DNA of 49,810 nt from Macromonas nakdongensis (GTDB taxonomy: Bacteria > Pseudomonadota > Gammaproteobacteria > Burkholderiales > Burkholderiaceae_C). Position 1 is the first letter of the stretch; each line of letters begins with the position of its first letter. This document shows positions 11,600 through 19,958 of the stretch, in pieces. The notes beneath the pieces are model-generated. The model was not told the origin of the DNA. It searched no databases and saw only the letters and a program-made list of their open reading frames with translations. The translations under genes and the position numbers were made by a program. The stretch lies in assembly GCF_002837145.1 (NCBI RefSeq), contig NZ_NWMV01000054.1, positions 1 to 49,810 of the forward strand, written 5' to 3'.

Positions 11600-13002
11600 C
11601 CCAACGCGTCCGCACCCGTTTCGCCCCGTCGCCCACCGGCTTCATCCACCTGGGCAACATCCGCTCTGCCCTGTACCCCTGGGCCTTTGCCCGCGCCCAC
11701 GGCGGCGACTTCGTCCTGCGCATCGAAGACACCGACCAGGAACGTTCCACCCAGGCCGCGGTGGACGTGATCCTCGAAGGCATGGCCTGGCTGGGCCTGG
11801 ACCATGACGAAGGTCCGTTCTACCAGATGCAGCGCATGGACCGCTACAAGGAGGTTCTGCAACAGTTGATCGCCGCCGGCCATGTGTACCCCTGCTACAT
11901 GGGCGTGGAGGAACTGGACGCCCTGCGCGAGCGCCAGATGGCCAACAAGGAGAAGCCGCGCTACGACGGCACCTGGCGCCCCGAACCCGGCAAGACCTTG
12001 CCGCCGGTGCCTGAAGGCGTCAAGCCTGTGCTGCGTTTCAAGAACCCGCAAGACGGCGTGGTGGCCTGGGACGACAAGGTCAAGGGCCGCATCGAAATCC
12101 GCAACGCTGAGCTGGACGACTTGGTGATTGCCCGTCCGGCGCCCGAAGGCGAGGCCGTGGGCACGCCCACCTACAACTTCTGCGTGGTGGTGGACGACAT
12201 CGACATGGCCATCACCCACGTCATCCGGGGCGATGACCACGTCAACAACACGCCGCGCCAGATCAATATCTTCCGCGCCCTGGGCGTCGAGCCGCCGGTG
12301 TACGCCCACCTGCCCACCGTGCTCAACGAGCAGGGCGAAAAGATGAGCAAGCGCAACGGCGCCAAGCCTGTCACCCAGTACCGCGACGAAGGCTACCTGC
12401 CCGACGCGATGGTGAACTACCTGGCCCGCCTGGGCTGGAGCCACGGCGACGACGAAATCTTCAGCCGCGCGCAGTTCCTGGAATGGTTCGACCTGGACCA
12501 CCTGGGTCGCAGCGCCGCGCAGTTCGACGAGGCCAAGTTGCGCTGGGTCAACGCCCAGCACCTCAAGGCCATGGCCGACGACGCGCTGGCCCCCCTGGTG
12601 GCGGCGCAACTCGCAAAGCGCGGTGTGCAGGTGGACGAGCGCCTGCCTGCCATCTGTGCCTTGTTCAAGGACCGCTGTGACACCGTGGTGGTGCTGGCCG
12701 ATTGGGCCGCTGCTTTCTACACCGAGGTGTTGCCCCAGCCGGAAGACCTGGCCCAACACGTGACCGAGGCCGTCAAGCCCGCCCTGGCCGCCCTGGCCGC
12801 CAAGCTGTCCACCGGCGACTGGAGCAAAGAGGGGGTGGCCACCGCCATGAAGCAGACCTTGGCCGAGTGTGGTCTGAAAATGCCGCAACTGGCCATGCCG
12901 GTGCGCGTGCTGGTCATGGGCACGCCGCAAACGCCGTCGGTGGACGCGGTGCTGGCCTTGCAGGGGCGCGAAAAAGTTTTGGCCGCACTTCAAAAGGTTT
13001 GA
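11596..13002 (+). CDS. gltX: Glutamyl-tRNA synthetase
   Basis: The 468-residue class I synthetase charges tRNA-Glu. The HIGH-type signature appears as FIHLGN at residues 16-21 and KMSKR at 249-253; [10 protein letters not shown] and the [12 protein letters not shown] segment are present. The start ATG overlaps the metZ stop, suggesting translational coupling. Its 3' end also seems to carry the promoter of the downstream tRNA array, which contains three tRNA-Glu genes, so the synthetase sits next to its own substrate genes. Confidence 0.97.
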   Translation: MTQRVRTRFAPSPTGFIHLGNIRSALYPWAFARAHGGDFVLRIEDTDQERSTQAAVDVILEGMAWLGLDHDEGPFYQMQRMDRYKEVLQQLIAAGHVYPCYMGVEELDALRERQMANKEKPRYDGTWRPEPGKTLPPVPEGVKPVLRFKNPQDGVVAWDDKVKGRIEIRNAELDDLVIARPAPEGEAVGTPTYNFCVVVDDIDMAITHVIRGDDHVNNTPRQINIFRALGVEPPVYAHLPTVLNEQGEKMSKRNGAKPVTQYRDEGYLPDAMVNYLARLGWSHGDDEIFSRAQFLEWFDLDHLGRSAAQFDEAKLRWVNAQHLKAMADDALAPLVAAQLAKRGVQVDERLPAICALFKDRCDTVVVLADWAAAFYTEVLPQPEDLAQHVTEAVKPALAALAAKLSTGDWSKEGVATAMKQTLAECGLKMPQLAMPVRVLVMGTPQTPSVDAVLALQGREKVLAALQKV

Positions 13003-13017
13003 AATACGGTATAGAAT
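12989..13017 (+). promoter_or_regulatory. Candidate sigma-70 promoter of the tRNA array
   Basis: TTCAAA (12989-12994), a 17-bp spacer and TAGAAT (13012-13017) give a plausible promoter overlapping the gltX 3' end. It would start transcription about 55 nt before the first tRNA. Confidence 0.55.
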
Positions 13018-13078
13018 TCAAGTCTTGCCAGCGCAGACGGCTTTTGAGAGAAGGCGGTTTGTGTGTGTTGCAGACCAT

Positions 13079-13154
<76 letters not shown>

Positions 13155-13194
13155 ATGGGTCGCAGCACAAACAGGCATCGAGTTTTCTAGGTTT

Positions 13195-13270
13195 GACCCT
13201 ATCGTCTAGAGGCCTAGGACATCACCCTTTCACGGTGAGTACCGGGGTTCGAATCCCCGTAGGGTCGCCA
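13195..13270 (+). tRNA. tRNA-Glu(TTC), copy 1
   Basis: 76 nt with encoded CCA; acceptor GACCCTA/TAGGGTC; anticodon stem TCACC/GGTGA with loop CTTTCAC, anticodon TTC. It is only 3 nt from the following tRNA-Asp, unlike copies 2 and 3. Confidence 0.97.
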
Positions 13271-13273
13271 CTT

Positions 13274-13350
13274 GGAGTGGTAGTTCAGTTGGTTAGAATA
13301 CCGGCCTGTCACGCCGGGGGTCGCGGGTTCGAGTCCCGTCCACTCCGCCA
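13274..13350 (+). tRNA. tRNA-Asp(GTC), copy 1
   Basis: 77 nt with encoded CCA; acceptor GGAGTGG/CCACTCC; anticodon stem CCGGC/GCCGG with loop CTGTCAC, anticodon GTC. Confidence 0.97.
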
Positions 13351-13356
13351 CAATTT

Positions 13357-13432
<76 letters not shown>

Positions 13433-13446
13433 AATTTCTAGGTTTT

Positions 13447-13522
13447 GACCCTATCGTCTAGAGGCCTAGGACATCACCCTTTCACGGTGAGTACCGGGGT
13501 TCGAATCCCCGTAGGGTCGCCA
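13447..13522 (+). tRNA. tRNA-Glu(TTC), copy 2
   Basis: 76 nt, same sequence as copy 1. It lies within the first unit of a 213-bp perfect tandem repeat and is followed by a 47-nt spacer before tRNA-Asp copy 2. Confidence 0.97.
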
Positions 13523-13569
13523 AGTTTGCAGCACTTGGTCAGCCGCAAGGTTGGCAAAGCTGTCTACCA

Positions 13570-13646
13570 GGAGTGGTAGTTCAGTTGGTTAGAATACCGG
13601 CCTGTCACGCCGGGGGTCGCGGGTTCGAGTCCCGTCCACTCCGCCA
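13570..13646 (+). tRNA. tRNA-Asp(GTC), copy 2
   Basis: 77 nt, same sequence as copy 1; the end of the first 213-bp repeat unit. Confidence 0.97.
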
Positions 13647-13660
13647 GATTTCTAGGTTTT

Positions 13661-13736
13661 GACCCTATCGTCTAGAGGCCTAGGACATCACCCTTTCACG
13701 GTGAGTACCGGGGTTCGAATCCCCGTAGGGTCGCCA
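13661..13736 (+). tRNA. tRNA-Glu(TTC), copy 3
   Basis: 76 nt, same sequence as copies 1 and 2; lies in the second 213-bp repeat unit with the same 47-nt spacer after it. Confidence 0.97.
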
Positions 13737-13783
13737 AGTTTGCAGCACTTGGTCAGCCGCAAGGTTGGCAAAGCTGTCTACCA

Positions 13784-13860
13784 GGAGTGGTAGTTCAGTT
13801 GGTTAGAATACCGGCCTGTCACGCCGGGGGTCGCGGGTTCGAGTCCCGTCCACTCCGCCA
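13784..13860 (+). tRNA. tRNA-Asp(GTC), copy 3
   Basis: 77 nt, same sequence as the other two copies. It is the last gene of the array, with the terminator hairpin starting 8 nt later. Confidence 0.97.
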
Positions 13861-13867
13861 CCACCGC

Positions 13868-13901
13868 ACCGCTGTCGGTTTTTCACCGCCAGCGGTTTTT
13901 T
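13868..13901 (+). terminator. Rho-independent terminator of the tRNA array
   Basis: ACCGCTG (13868-13874) pairs with CAGCGGT (13890-13896). Inside it CGGT/ACCG extends the stem past one mismatch. A run of six T follows (13896-13901). It ends the gltX/tRNA transcript before the MFS gene. Confidence 0.88.
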
Positions 13902-13997
13902 GTTGCCTGCGGCGGCCTTTCCGCGCCGTCTCGCAAGTGACCCCGGGCGACCCGGCCCGGCTTGGTGGGTCGCGGCCGCTGGCGTACAGTCGCGGGC

Positions 13998-15182
13998 ATG
14001 GATGCCGTTCCCCGCCATGTGCTCCCGGTCCTGGTGCTTGCGCAGTTCGCCGGCACGTCTCTGTGGTTTGCCGTCAACGCCATCATGCCCGACCTGCAGG
14101 CCGAGCTGGGCTGGCCTGACACGGCCTTGGGCACGGTCACCTCGGCGTTGCAGTTCGGCTTCATTGCGGGCACCTTGGTGTTTGCCCTGGGGGCGATCGC
14201 CGACCGTTTTCCCGCCCGCCTCGTTTTCCTGTGCTGTTCGCTGGCGGGGGCCTTGTGCACCCTGGGGGCCTGGTGGTGGGTGCGCGACCAGCACGCGCTC
14301 ATGGCCTGGCGGTTCGCCACCGGCTTCTGCCTGGCCGGCATTTACCCGGTGGGCATGAAGATCGCGGCCCAGTGGTACCGGCAAGGTCTCGGTGCGGCGC
14401 TGGGGCTCTTGATCGGTGCGCTGGTCCTGGGTTCGGCGAGTGCCCACGGTCTGCGTGCCTGGGGGCAGGACCTGCCCTGGGACCGCCTGATGTGGACGGT
14501 GGCGGCCTTGGCGGCCGGGGGCGGGGTGCTGTTGTATGTGGCGTTGGGCGAGCCGCCGCAGCGGCCCGGTGCCGCCGTGCCCTTGCGCTGGTCGGCGGTG
14601 GCCACCGTCTGGACGGACCGCCGCGTGCGCAGTTCGGTGTTGGGGTATTTCGGCCACATGTGGGAGCTGTACACCGTGTGGGTGATGGTGCCGCTGGTGC
14701 TGGCCACCCGCTTGCAGGGGCAGGCGGTGTCGCTCGCGGCCTTTGTGGTGCTGGGGGGTGGTGCCATCGGTTGCATCGTGGGCGGCTTGCTGGTGCGGCG
14801 CTGGGGCGGGGCCCGCGTGGCGTCGGTGCAGTTGGCCGTCAGCGGGGCGTGCTGCCTGCTCACCCCTTGGGCCCTGGACGCCCCCGACGTGCTGTTCGCG
14901 GCGTGGTTGCTGGCCTGGGGCGTCACCGTCTCAGGCGATTCGCCGCAGTTTTCGGCCCTGACGGCGCGCAACGCCCCGCCGCAGGCGGTGGGCAGTGTGC
15001 TCACCCTGACCAACAGCCTGGGGTTTGCCATTTCCATCGTCAGCATCCTGGGCTTCACCGCCTGGGCGGAGTCGGCGCCTTTGGCGCAGGTGCTGCCGTG
15101 GCTGGCCGTGGGGCCGGCCTTGGGCCTGTGGGCGATGCGGCCGTTGCTGGCAGAGGAACGCGTGGCCCGCGTCCCGGCCTGA
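13998..15182 (+). CDS. MFS transporter
   Basis: The 394-residue protein has about twelve hydrophobic helices and MFS features: FALGAIADRFPARLV near residues 65-79, RFATGFCLAGIYPVGMKIAAQWYRQG around 104-129, and a second half with GGLLVRRWGG. The profile resembles uncharacterised CynX/NarK-like MFS proteins, but the nitrate-signature motifs of NarK are not evident, so I do not call it a nitrate carrier although it converges on the nas cluster. ATG 13998 is chosen over the TTG at 13962. No Shine-Dalgarno is seen, and TACAGT ends 7 nt before the ATG, so the mRNA may be leaderless. The 22-bp gap to cobA shows no terminator. Confidence 0.85.
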   Translation: MDAVPRHVLPVLVLAQFAGTSLWFAVNAIMPDLQAELGWPDTALGTVTSALQFGFIAGTLVFALGAIADRFPARLVFLCCSLAGALCTLGAWWWVRDQHALMAWRFATGFCLAGIYPVGMKIAAQWYRQGLGAALGLLIGALVLGSASAHGLRAWGQDLPWDRLMWTVAALAAGGGVLLYVALGEPPQRPGAAVPLRWSAVATVWTDRRVRSSVLGYFGHMWELYTVWVMVPLVLATRLQGQAVSLAAFVVLGGGAIGCIVGGLLVRRWGGARVASVQLAVSGACCLLTPWALDAPDVLFAAWLLAWGVTVSGDSPQFSALTARNAPPQAVGSVLTLTNSLGFAISIVSILGFTAWAESAPLAQVLPWLAVGPALGLWAMRPLLAEERVARVPA

Positions 15183-15204
15183 GCGCCCGCAGATCCCGTG
15201 GACT

Positions 15205-16005
15205 TCAGGCGGCGGCCGACCAGGGAAGGCCAGCCGTGTCGGTGGCCGGAATCTGGGCCGCGGCCAGACCCTGCAGCACGTCGCCGACCACGATGATGGC
15301 CGGGCTGCCCAGCCGGTGCGTGTGCAGGGTGGATTGCAGGCGGCCCAGTGTGCCCACGGCGTGGCGCTGCTGGGGCAGCGTGGCGTGCTGGACGATGGCC
15401 AGGGGCGTGTCGGCCGGCAGGCCCTGGAGCAAACCGTGTTCGATGGCCTCGGCGCTGCTGACGCCCATGTAGATCACCAGCGTCAGTTTGGCCTGCGCGG
15501 CGCAGCGGGCCAGCGCAGCCCAGTCGGTCCCCTGGTCGCCGGGCTTGGCGTGGCCGGTGACGAAAACCACCCCATGGGCGTGGTCGCGGTGCGTCAAGGG
15601 CAGGTTGAGCGAGGTGACCGCCGCCAGACCCGAAGTGATGCCGTTGACCACCTGCACCGGGATGCCTTCGTGCTGCAGGTGTTCCACTTCTTCGCCGCCC
15701 CGCCCGAAAACGAAGGGGTCACCGCCTTTGAGGCGGACCACGACTTCGCCTTCGCGGGCGGCCTGGATCATGAGTTTTTCGATGAAGGCCTGGGGGGTGG
15801 ACTGGCAACCGCCGCGCTTGCCGACGTGCACCACCCGGGCGCTGGGCCGGGCATGGGTCAGCACCGCGTCGTTGACGAGGTCGTCCACCAGCAGTACTGT
15901 GGCCGAGGCGATGGCCTTGACCGCTTTGAGGGTGAGCAGGTCCGGGTCGCCGGGGCCGGCGCCCACCAAGGTGACGCTGCCCGGTGCACAAAAGATGGTG
16001 TTCAT
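15205..16005 (-). CDS. cobA: Uroporphyrinogen-III C-methyltransferase (SUMT)
   Basis: CobA/SUMT methylates uroporphyrinogen III twice with SAM to precorrin-2, the branch point to siroheme, the cofactor of the NirB nitrite reductase encoded in the same operon. The 266-residue product shows the SAM-binding VTLVGAGPGDPDLLT at 11-25, the VVRLKGGDPFVFGRGGEE block, GITSGLAA and LPLTHRD. It lacks the CysG dehydrogenase/chelatase domain, so those steps must be encoded elsewhere. Its ATG overlaps the ybiB stop (ATGA), and it is the last gene of the nas operon. Confidence 0.95.
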   Translation of the reverse strand: MNTIFCAPGSVTLVGAGPGDPDLLTLKAVKAIASATVLLVDDLVNDAVLTHARPSARVVHVGKRGGCQSTPQAFIEKLMIQAAREGEVVVRLKGGDPFVFGRGGEEVEHLQHEGIPVQVVNGITSGLAAVTSLNLPLTHRDHAHGVVFVTGHAKPGDQGTDWAALARCAAQAKLTLVIYMGVSSAEAIEHGLLQGLPADTPLAIVQHATLPQQRHAVGTLGRLQSTLHTHRLGSPAIIVVGDVLQGLAAAQIPATDTAGLPWSAAA

Positions 16006-16958
16006 GTGGCGGTCTCCGATGTGGGGTGGACGTGGGATGGCAAGGCGGCCAGCACCTGCTGGACCTGCAGGGCGATGGGTGTGGGCAGGGCAACCTGGCC
16101 GCGCAACACGGCCAGGGTGTAGGCCGCGGTGGCGGCCACGTCGTGCCCGGGGGGCAGGGTGGGCAGCTGGGTCAGCGGGCCGGCTTGTGTGGCCTGCACG
16201 GTGTGGCCACGGCCGTGGGCGAACAGGTCCATCTGCGGGGTGCGGCGCGCGTCGGCCACGGGTTCGCCTTCGGTCCCGCGCAGCAGCAGCGCGTGCTGGC
16301 CGGTCAGACGGAACAGGGCCGACATGCTGTGCAGGTATTCGGGGTGGGTGTAGCTGCTGACCAGCAGGCTGGGCGGGGCGCAGGGGTTGAGCAGCTTGAC
16401 CAGGCTGTGCGCCGGGTTGCGCAGACCGATGACGCGCCGCGCGTCGAGCAGGCGTTGCAGGCCAGGCAGCAGGCCCGCCGTGGTCAGGGCGTAGACGCCG
16501 GCGGTCTGGCCGGTCTGGGCGAGGGTGTCGGGAAAGGCCAGTTGCCCGGGGGGCAGCTCGGCGGCCACGGCCCGCAGCACCTGGTGGCTGGTGACGCGGC
16601 CCGGGTCTTGCGTCTGGCCATGCAGCAGCACGCGCAGTCCGTGCCGGGCCAGCGACAGCGCCAGCAGGGGGGTGAGCACCGGCAGTTTGCGCGCGCCGTT
16701 GTAGCTGGGCAGCACCACGGTGGGCACGTCACCGGCGGGCAGCGGGACGAGGCGGGCGTGAATGGCGTCGAGGAAGCCGGCCAGCTCTTCCGGCGTTTCG
16801 CCCTTGACCCGCATGGCGATGCAGAACGCGCCCAGGGCCAGGTCGGGCACCTGACCGTCGAGGAGTTGGCCGAACAGGTCCGCCGCCTGGGCGCGGTCGA
16901 GCGCCCGGGCGCCGTCTTTGCCACGGCCGATCTCTTTGAGGTAAGCGGAAATGCTCAT
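16002..16958 (-). CDS. ybiB: YbiB/TrpD2 family protein (glycosyltransferase family 3 fold)
   Basis: The 318-residue product resembles anthranilate phosphoribosyltransferase (TrpD) in fold: an N-terminal helical domain (MSISAYLKEIGRGKDGARAL, LGAFCIAMRVKGETPEELAGF) and a C-terminal alpha/beta domain with VVLPSYNGARKLPVLTPLLAL. The TrpD anthranilate and PRPP glycine-rich loop (KHGNR-type) is absent, and the family is YbiB/TrpD2, whose E. coli member binds DNA non-specifically and is LexA-regulated. It sits between nasA and cobA with a 34-bp gap to nasA and a 4-nt overlap with cobA, so it is cotranscribed with nitrate assimilation. Its role there is unknown. AGGAAA precedes the ATG. Confidence 0.88.
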   Translation of the reverse strand: MSISAYLKEIGRGKDGARALDRAQAADLFGQLLDGQVPDLALGAFCIAMRVKGETPEELAGFLDAIHARLVPLPAGDVPTVVLPSYNGARKLPVLTPLLALSLARHGLRVLLHGQTQDPGRVTSHQVLRAVAAELPPGQLAFPDTLAQTGQTAGVYALTTAGLLPGLQRLLDARRVIGLRNPAHSLVKLLNPCAPPSLLVSSYTHPEYLHSMSALFRLTGQHALLLRGTEGEPVADARRTPQMDLFAHGRGHTVQATQAGPLTQLPTLPPGHDVAATAAYTLAVLRGQVALPTPIALQVQQVLAALPSHVHPTSETAT

Positions 16959-16992
16959 GCCCGCATTTTCCTGGTTTTTTGATTACAAAAAG

Positions 16993-19932
16993 TCATGAGC
17001 AGATACCGCCCAGGACCGGGGCCGGGGTGCTGTCGGTGTCTGCGGTGCGGGCGGCGCAGGGCGTGTGCTGGACCAGGCGCTTGAGTTCGGGCACGCAGGA
17101 ACCGCATTGGGTGCCGCAACGCAAGCGCCCTTGCAAGGTGGCCAGGCGCTCTGCCGGGGCACCGGGGGTGTCGGCCAGTACTTCGACGATGTCGCGCTCG
17201 CCCACGCCCAGGCAGTTGCACACCGGTTTGTTGCGCGGGTTGGGGGCGCCCCCGGGCGGGGTGGCCGAGGGGACGAGCAGTTCCAGGCCGGTGACAGGGG
17301 GCACCCCGCCGCCGCGCAAGACGTCGGCCAGCCAGAGCCGGGATCGGGTATCGCCAGCGAGCAGAAAACCTTTTAGGCGGCCGCTGCCGTCGTCGGCCCA
17401 GCGCACGCGCCGGTGCTGGTGCCGGGGCGGGTCTTCGTAGCGCAGCAGACCGGGGCCGTCCAGACCCAGGGCCTGGGCGACGGCGGCCCATTCGCCCGGT
17501 GACGGGGCCTGGGCCGCACCGGCCTGGAACCACAGGCCGACGCGTGGGGGGGCACCATCGCGCGGCGTTTGCGCGTCGGCGATGGGCACGCAGACGGCGT
17601 GGTCGAAGCGCTGCAGCCAGGGGCGCAGGGCCTGCTGGGTGCGCAAGGCCTGGTCGGCGGGGAGCCAGGCCATGGCGCAGAGGGCCCAGGGCAGGCGTGC
17701 GGCTTCGATGCGCACCGCGGCGTGCTTGAGTTCGGGCTGTTTGGACGTGGGGCAGTGGGCCGAGGTGGTCAGGCCGTTGATGCCGCTGAGTGGGCGGCCC
17801 TGGGCGTCGCGCCCCCCGAGGTATTCGCTGCCCCAGTGCATGGCGACGAAGGCCTGGCGCCGGGCCACGTCGGTCGAGGGTTGGGCCGGCAGCACCACCT
17901 GGCCGCGCTTGCTGGTGAGGCGCACCCAGTCGCCGGCCTGCAGGCCGAGCTCGGCCAGGTCGTCGGGGTGCAGGGCCACCTCGGGTTCGCTGGCGTGGCC
18001 GAACAGGCTGCCGACGGCGCCGGTGCGCGTCATGCCGTGCCACTGGTCGCGCAGCCGGCCGGTGGTGAGGGCGTAGGGGTAACGCGATTCGCGCTCCTCC
18101 GCCACCGGGCGGTAGGGCAGGGCGGCAAAGCGGGCTTTGCCGTCGGGCGTGGGAAACTGGCCGTCGGTGTAGAGGCGCTCGGTGGCCTGGCTCGCGCTGG
18201 TCGGGTAGGGCCAGTGTTGCGGGGCCTGTTCCAGTTGGGCATAAGTCAGTCCGGTGATGTCGAGGTCGCGGCCGCGGGTGCTCTCCCGGTGCTCGTTCCA
18301 GACCTGTTCCGGCGTTTCGTAGGGAAACAGGGGGCGGGGCGCCCGGGAAGGCAGGCGCGCTTCCAGACGGCGGGCCAGGTCCACGGCGATCTGCCAGTCG
18401 TGGCGCGGGCCGTCTGCGTTGACCGAAGGGGGCGCGACCGCCGGGCGCACCCGGCTGATGCGGCGCTCGCTGTTGGTGACGGTGCCGTCTTTTTCGCCCC
18501 AGGTGGTGGCGGGCAGCAGCAGGTCGGCCCAGTCGCAGGTGGCGGCGCTGGCATAGGCATCTTGCACCACCACGAATTCGGCGCGCTCCAGGGCTCGGCG
18601 CACCGTGGCCTGGTCGGGCAGGGACTGGGCCGGGTTGGTGCAGGCGATCCACAGGGCTTTGACCTCGCCATCGGCGGTGGCCTGGAACAGCTCGATGGCG
18701 GTCTTGCCTGGGGTGGCGGGCAGGTCCAGGCCTGGGTTCAGGCCCCACAGGGCGGCCACTTCGGCGCGGTGCGTGGGGTTGGCCAGGTCGCGGTGCGCCG
18801 ACAGCAGGTTGGCCAGGCCACCCACCTCGCGCCCGCCCATGGCGTTGGGCTGGCCGGTGAGCGAAAACGGGCCGGCGCCGGCGCGGCCGATCTGGCCCGT
18901 GGCCAGGTGCAGGTTGATCAGGCTGGCGTTTTTGGCGGTGCCGTTGCTGGACTGGTTCAGGCCCTGGCAGTAGAGGCTGAGCGTGCGCAGGCGCTGCGAG
19001 GCGGCGATGGCCCCGGCGGAGGGTGTGTCTGCGTCGGGTACGCCGGCGAACCAGCGCGCCGCGGTGAACAGGTCGGCCACGGGCAGGCCGCAGACCTGGG
19101 CCACCACCTCGGGGGTGTGGGCTTGCACCAGTTCGCGCAAGGCGGCGAAGCCGGTGGTGTGGCGCTCGATGTAGTCGGCATCGACCCAGCCCTTGGCCAG
19201 CAGGATGTGCAGCAGGCCGTGGAACAGCATCACATCGGTGCCGGGTTGCAGCGGCAGGTACAGGTCGGCCAGGCTGGCGGTGTCGGTGCGGCGCGGGTCG
19301 GCGACGATGACCTTCATGCCTGGGCGCTGTGCCTTGGCGTCTTCGATGCGACGGAACAGCACCGGGTGCGCCCAGGCGGCGTTGCTGCCGACGATGAACA
19401 GGCAGTCGGCGTGGTTCACGTCGTCGTAGCAGGCCGGTGGGGCGTCGGCGCCCAGGGTGAGCTTGTAGCCGGCGACGGCGCTGCTCATGCACAGGCGCGA
19501 ATTGGTGTCGATGTTGTTGCTGCCCAGCAGGCCTTTGGCGAGTTTGTTGAAGACGTAGTAGTCCTCGGTCAGCAACTGGCCGCTGACGTAGAAGCCGACG
19601 GCGTCGGGGCCGTGCTCGCGCACGGTGGTCGCCAGGCGGTCGGCGGCCAGGTCGAGGGCCGTGTTCCAGCCCAGGGGCTCGGGGGCGGCACCGCGCTGCA
19701 ACCGGCGCATGGGTTGCAGCAGCCGCACCTGCTGGGCGATGGCCGGCGTGGCCGTGAGGTGCAGGGTGGAGCCCTTGGTGCAGAGGCGCCCGAAGTTGGC
19801 CGGGTGCTGCGGGTCGCCACGCACGTGGGTGATGTGTTCGCCCACGGATTCGATGATCACGCCACAGCCCACGCCGCAGTAGGGGCAGGTGGAGCGGGTT
19901 TCCCGGGCCAGGGCGGTCGGTGCGGCGGTCAC
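16993..19932 (-). CDS. nasA: Assimilatory nitrate reductase catalytic subunit
   Basis: NasA reduces nitrate to nitrite in the cytosol with a bis-MGD molybdenum cofactor. The 979-residue product has an N-terminal [4Fe-4S] site (CPYCGVGC at 16-23 and GRLCTKGS near 48), the molybdopterin oxidoreductase body (SGQLLTEDYYVFNKLAKGLLG, NIDTNSRLCMSSAV, TGQPNAMGGREVGGL), a molydopterin-dinucleotide binding domain (YPYALTTGRLRDQWHGMTRTG), and a C-terminal BFD-like [2Fe-2S] domain (VCNCLGVGERD and CGTQCGSCVPELKRLV). The start is GTG 19932, with GAGGA 7 nt upstream; an earlier in-frame start at 20124 would overlap nirD and is rejected. It follows nirD by 26 bp. Confidence 0.96.
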   Translation of the reverse strand: MTAAPTALARETRSTCPYCGVGCGVIIESVGEHITHVRGDPQHPANFGRLCTKGSTLHLTATPAIAQQVRLLQPMRRLQRGAAPEPLGWNTALDLAADRLATTVREHGPDAVGFYVSGQLLTEDYYVFNKLAKGLLGSNNIDTNSRLCMSSAVAGYKLTLGADAPPACYDDVNHADCLFIVGSNAAWAHPVLFRRIEDAKAQRPGMKVIVADPRRTDTASLADLYLPLQPGTDVMLFHGLLHILLAKGWVDADYIERHTTGFAALRELVQAHTPEVVAQVCGLPVADLFTAARWFAGVPDADTPSAGAIAASQRLRTLSLYCQGLNQSSNGTAKNASLINLHLATGQIGRAGAGPFSLTGQPNAMGGREVGGLANLLSAHRDLANPTHRAEVAALWGLNPGLDLPATPGKTAIELFQATADGEVKALWIACTNPAQSLPDQATVRRALERAEFVVVQDAYASAATCDWADLLLPATTWGEKDGTVTNSERRISRVRPAVAPPSVNADGPRHDWQIAVDLARRLEARLPSRAPRPLFPYETPEQVWNEHRESTRGRDLDITGLTYAQLEQAPQHWPYPTSASQATERLYTDGQFPTPDGKARFAALPYRPVAEERESRYPYALTTGRLRDQWHGMTRTGAVGSLFGHASEPEVALHPDDLAELGLQAGDWVRLTSKRGQVVLPAQPSTDVARRQAFVAMHWGSEYLGGRDAQGRPLSGINGLTTSAHCPTSKQPELKHAAVRIEAARLPWALCAMAWLPADQALRTQQALRPWLQRFDHAVCVPIADAQTPRDGAPPRVGLWFQAGAAQAPSPGEWAAVAQALGLDGPGLLRYEDPPRHQHRRVRWADDGSGRLKGFLLAGDTRSRLWLADVLRGGGVPPVTGLELLVPSATPPGGAPNPRNKPVCNCLGVGERDIVEVLADTPGAPAERLATLQGRLRCGTQCGSCVPELKRLVQHTPCAARTADTDSTPAPVLGGICS

Positions 19933-19958
19933 GGTGGGGTCCTCTGCGGGCAGTGCGT

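Larger units (their letters stand above)
13434..13860. repeat. Perfect 213-bp tandem duplication containing tRNA-Glu and tRNA-Asp
   Basis: Positions 13434-13646 and 13648-13860 read the same base for base, including 13 nt before tRNA-Glu and the 47-nt Glu-Asp spacer, and are separated by a single G. Identity in the non-tRNA spacer points to recent duplication or ongoing gene conversion. The first Glu-Asp pair (13195-13350) has a different 3-nt spacer, so it belongs to an older copy. Confidence 0.95.

Noticed and set aside
13962-13997. N-terminal extension of the MFS gene from a TTG start
   Set aside because: TTG has no ribosome binding site, and the added residues (MVGRGRWRTVAG) do not resemble an MFS start. 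The same bases look like a promoter.
13998-15182. NarK-type nitrate/nitrite transporter, because of the nearby nas operon
   Set aside because: The nitrate-signature motifs of the NarK family are not recognisable, the gene is convergent and not in the operon, and the operon already encodes an ABC nitrate importer.
16971-16992. A/T-rich hairpin TTTTTG/CAAAAA between nasA and ybiB, considered as a terminator
   Set aside because: The stem is all A-T apart from one pair, with no GC-rich part, and ybiB follows closely on the same strand with a good ribosome binding site. It is an AT-rich spot at most.
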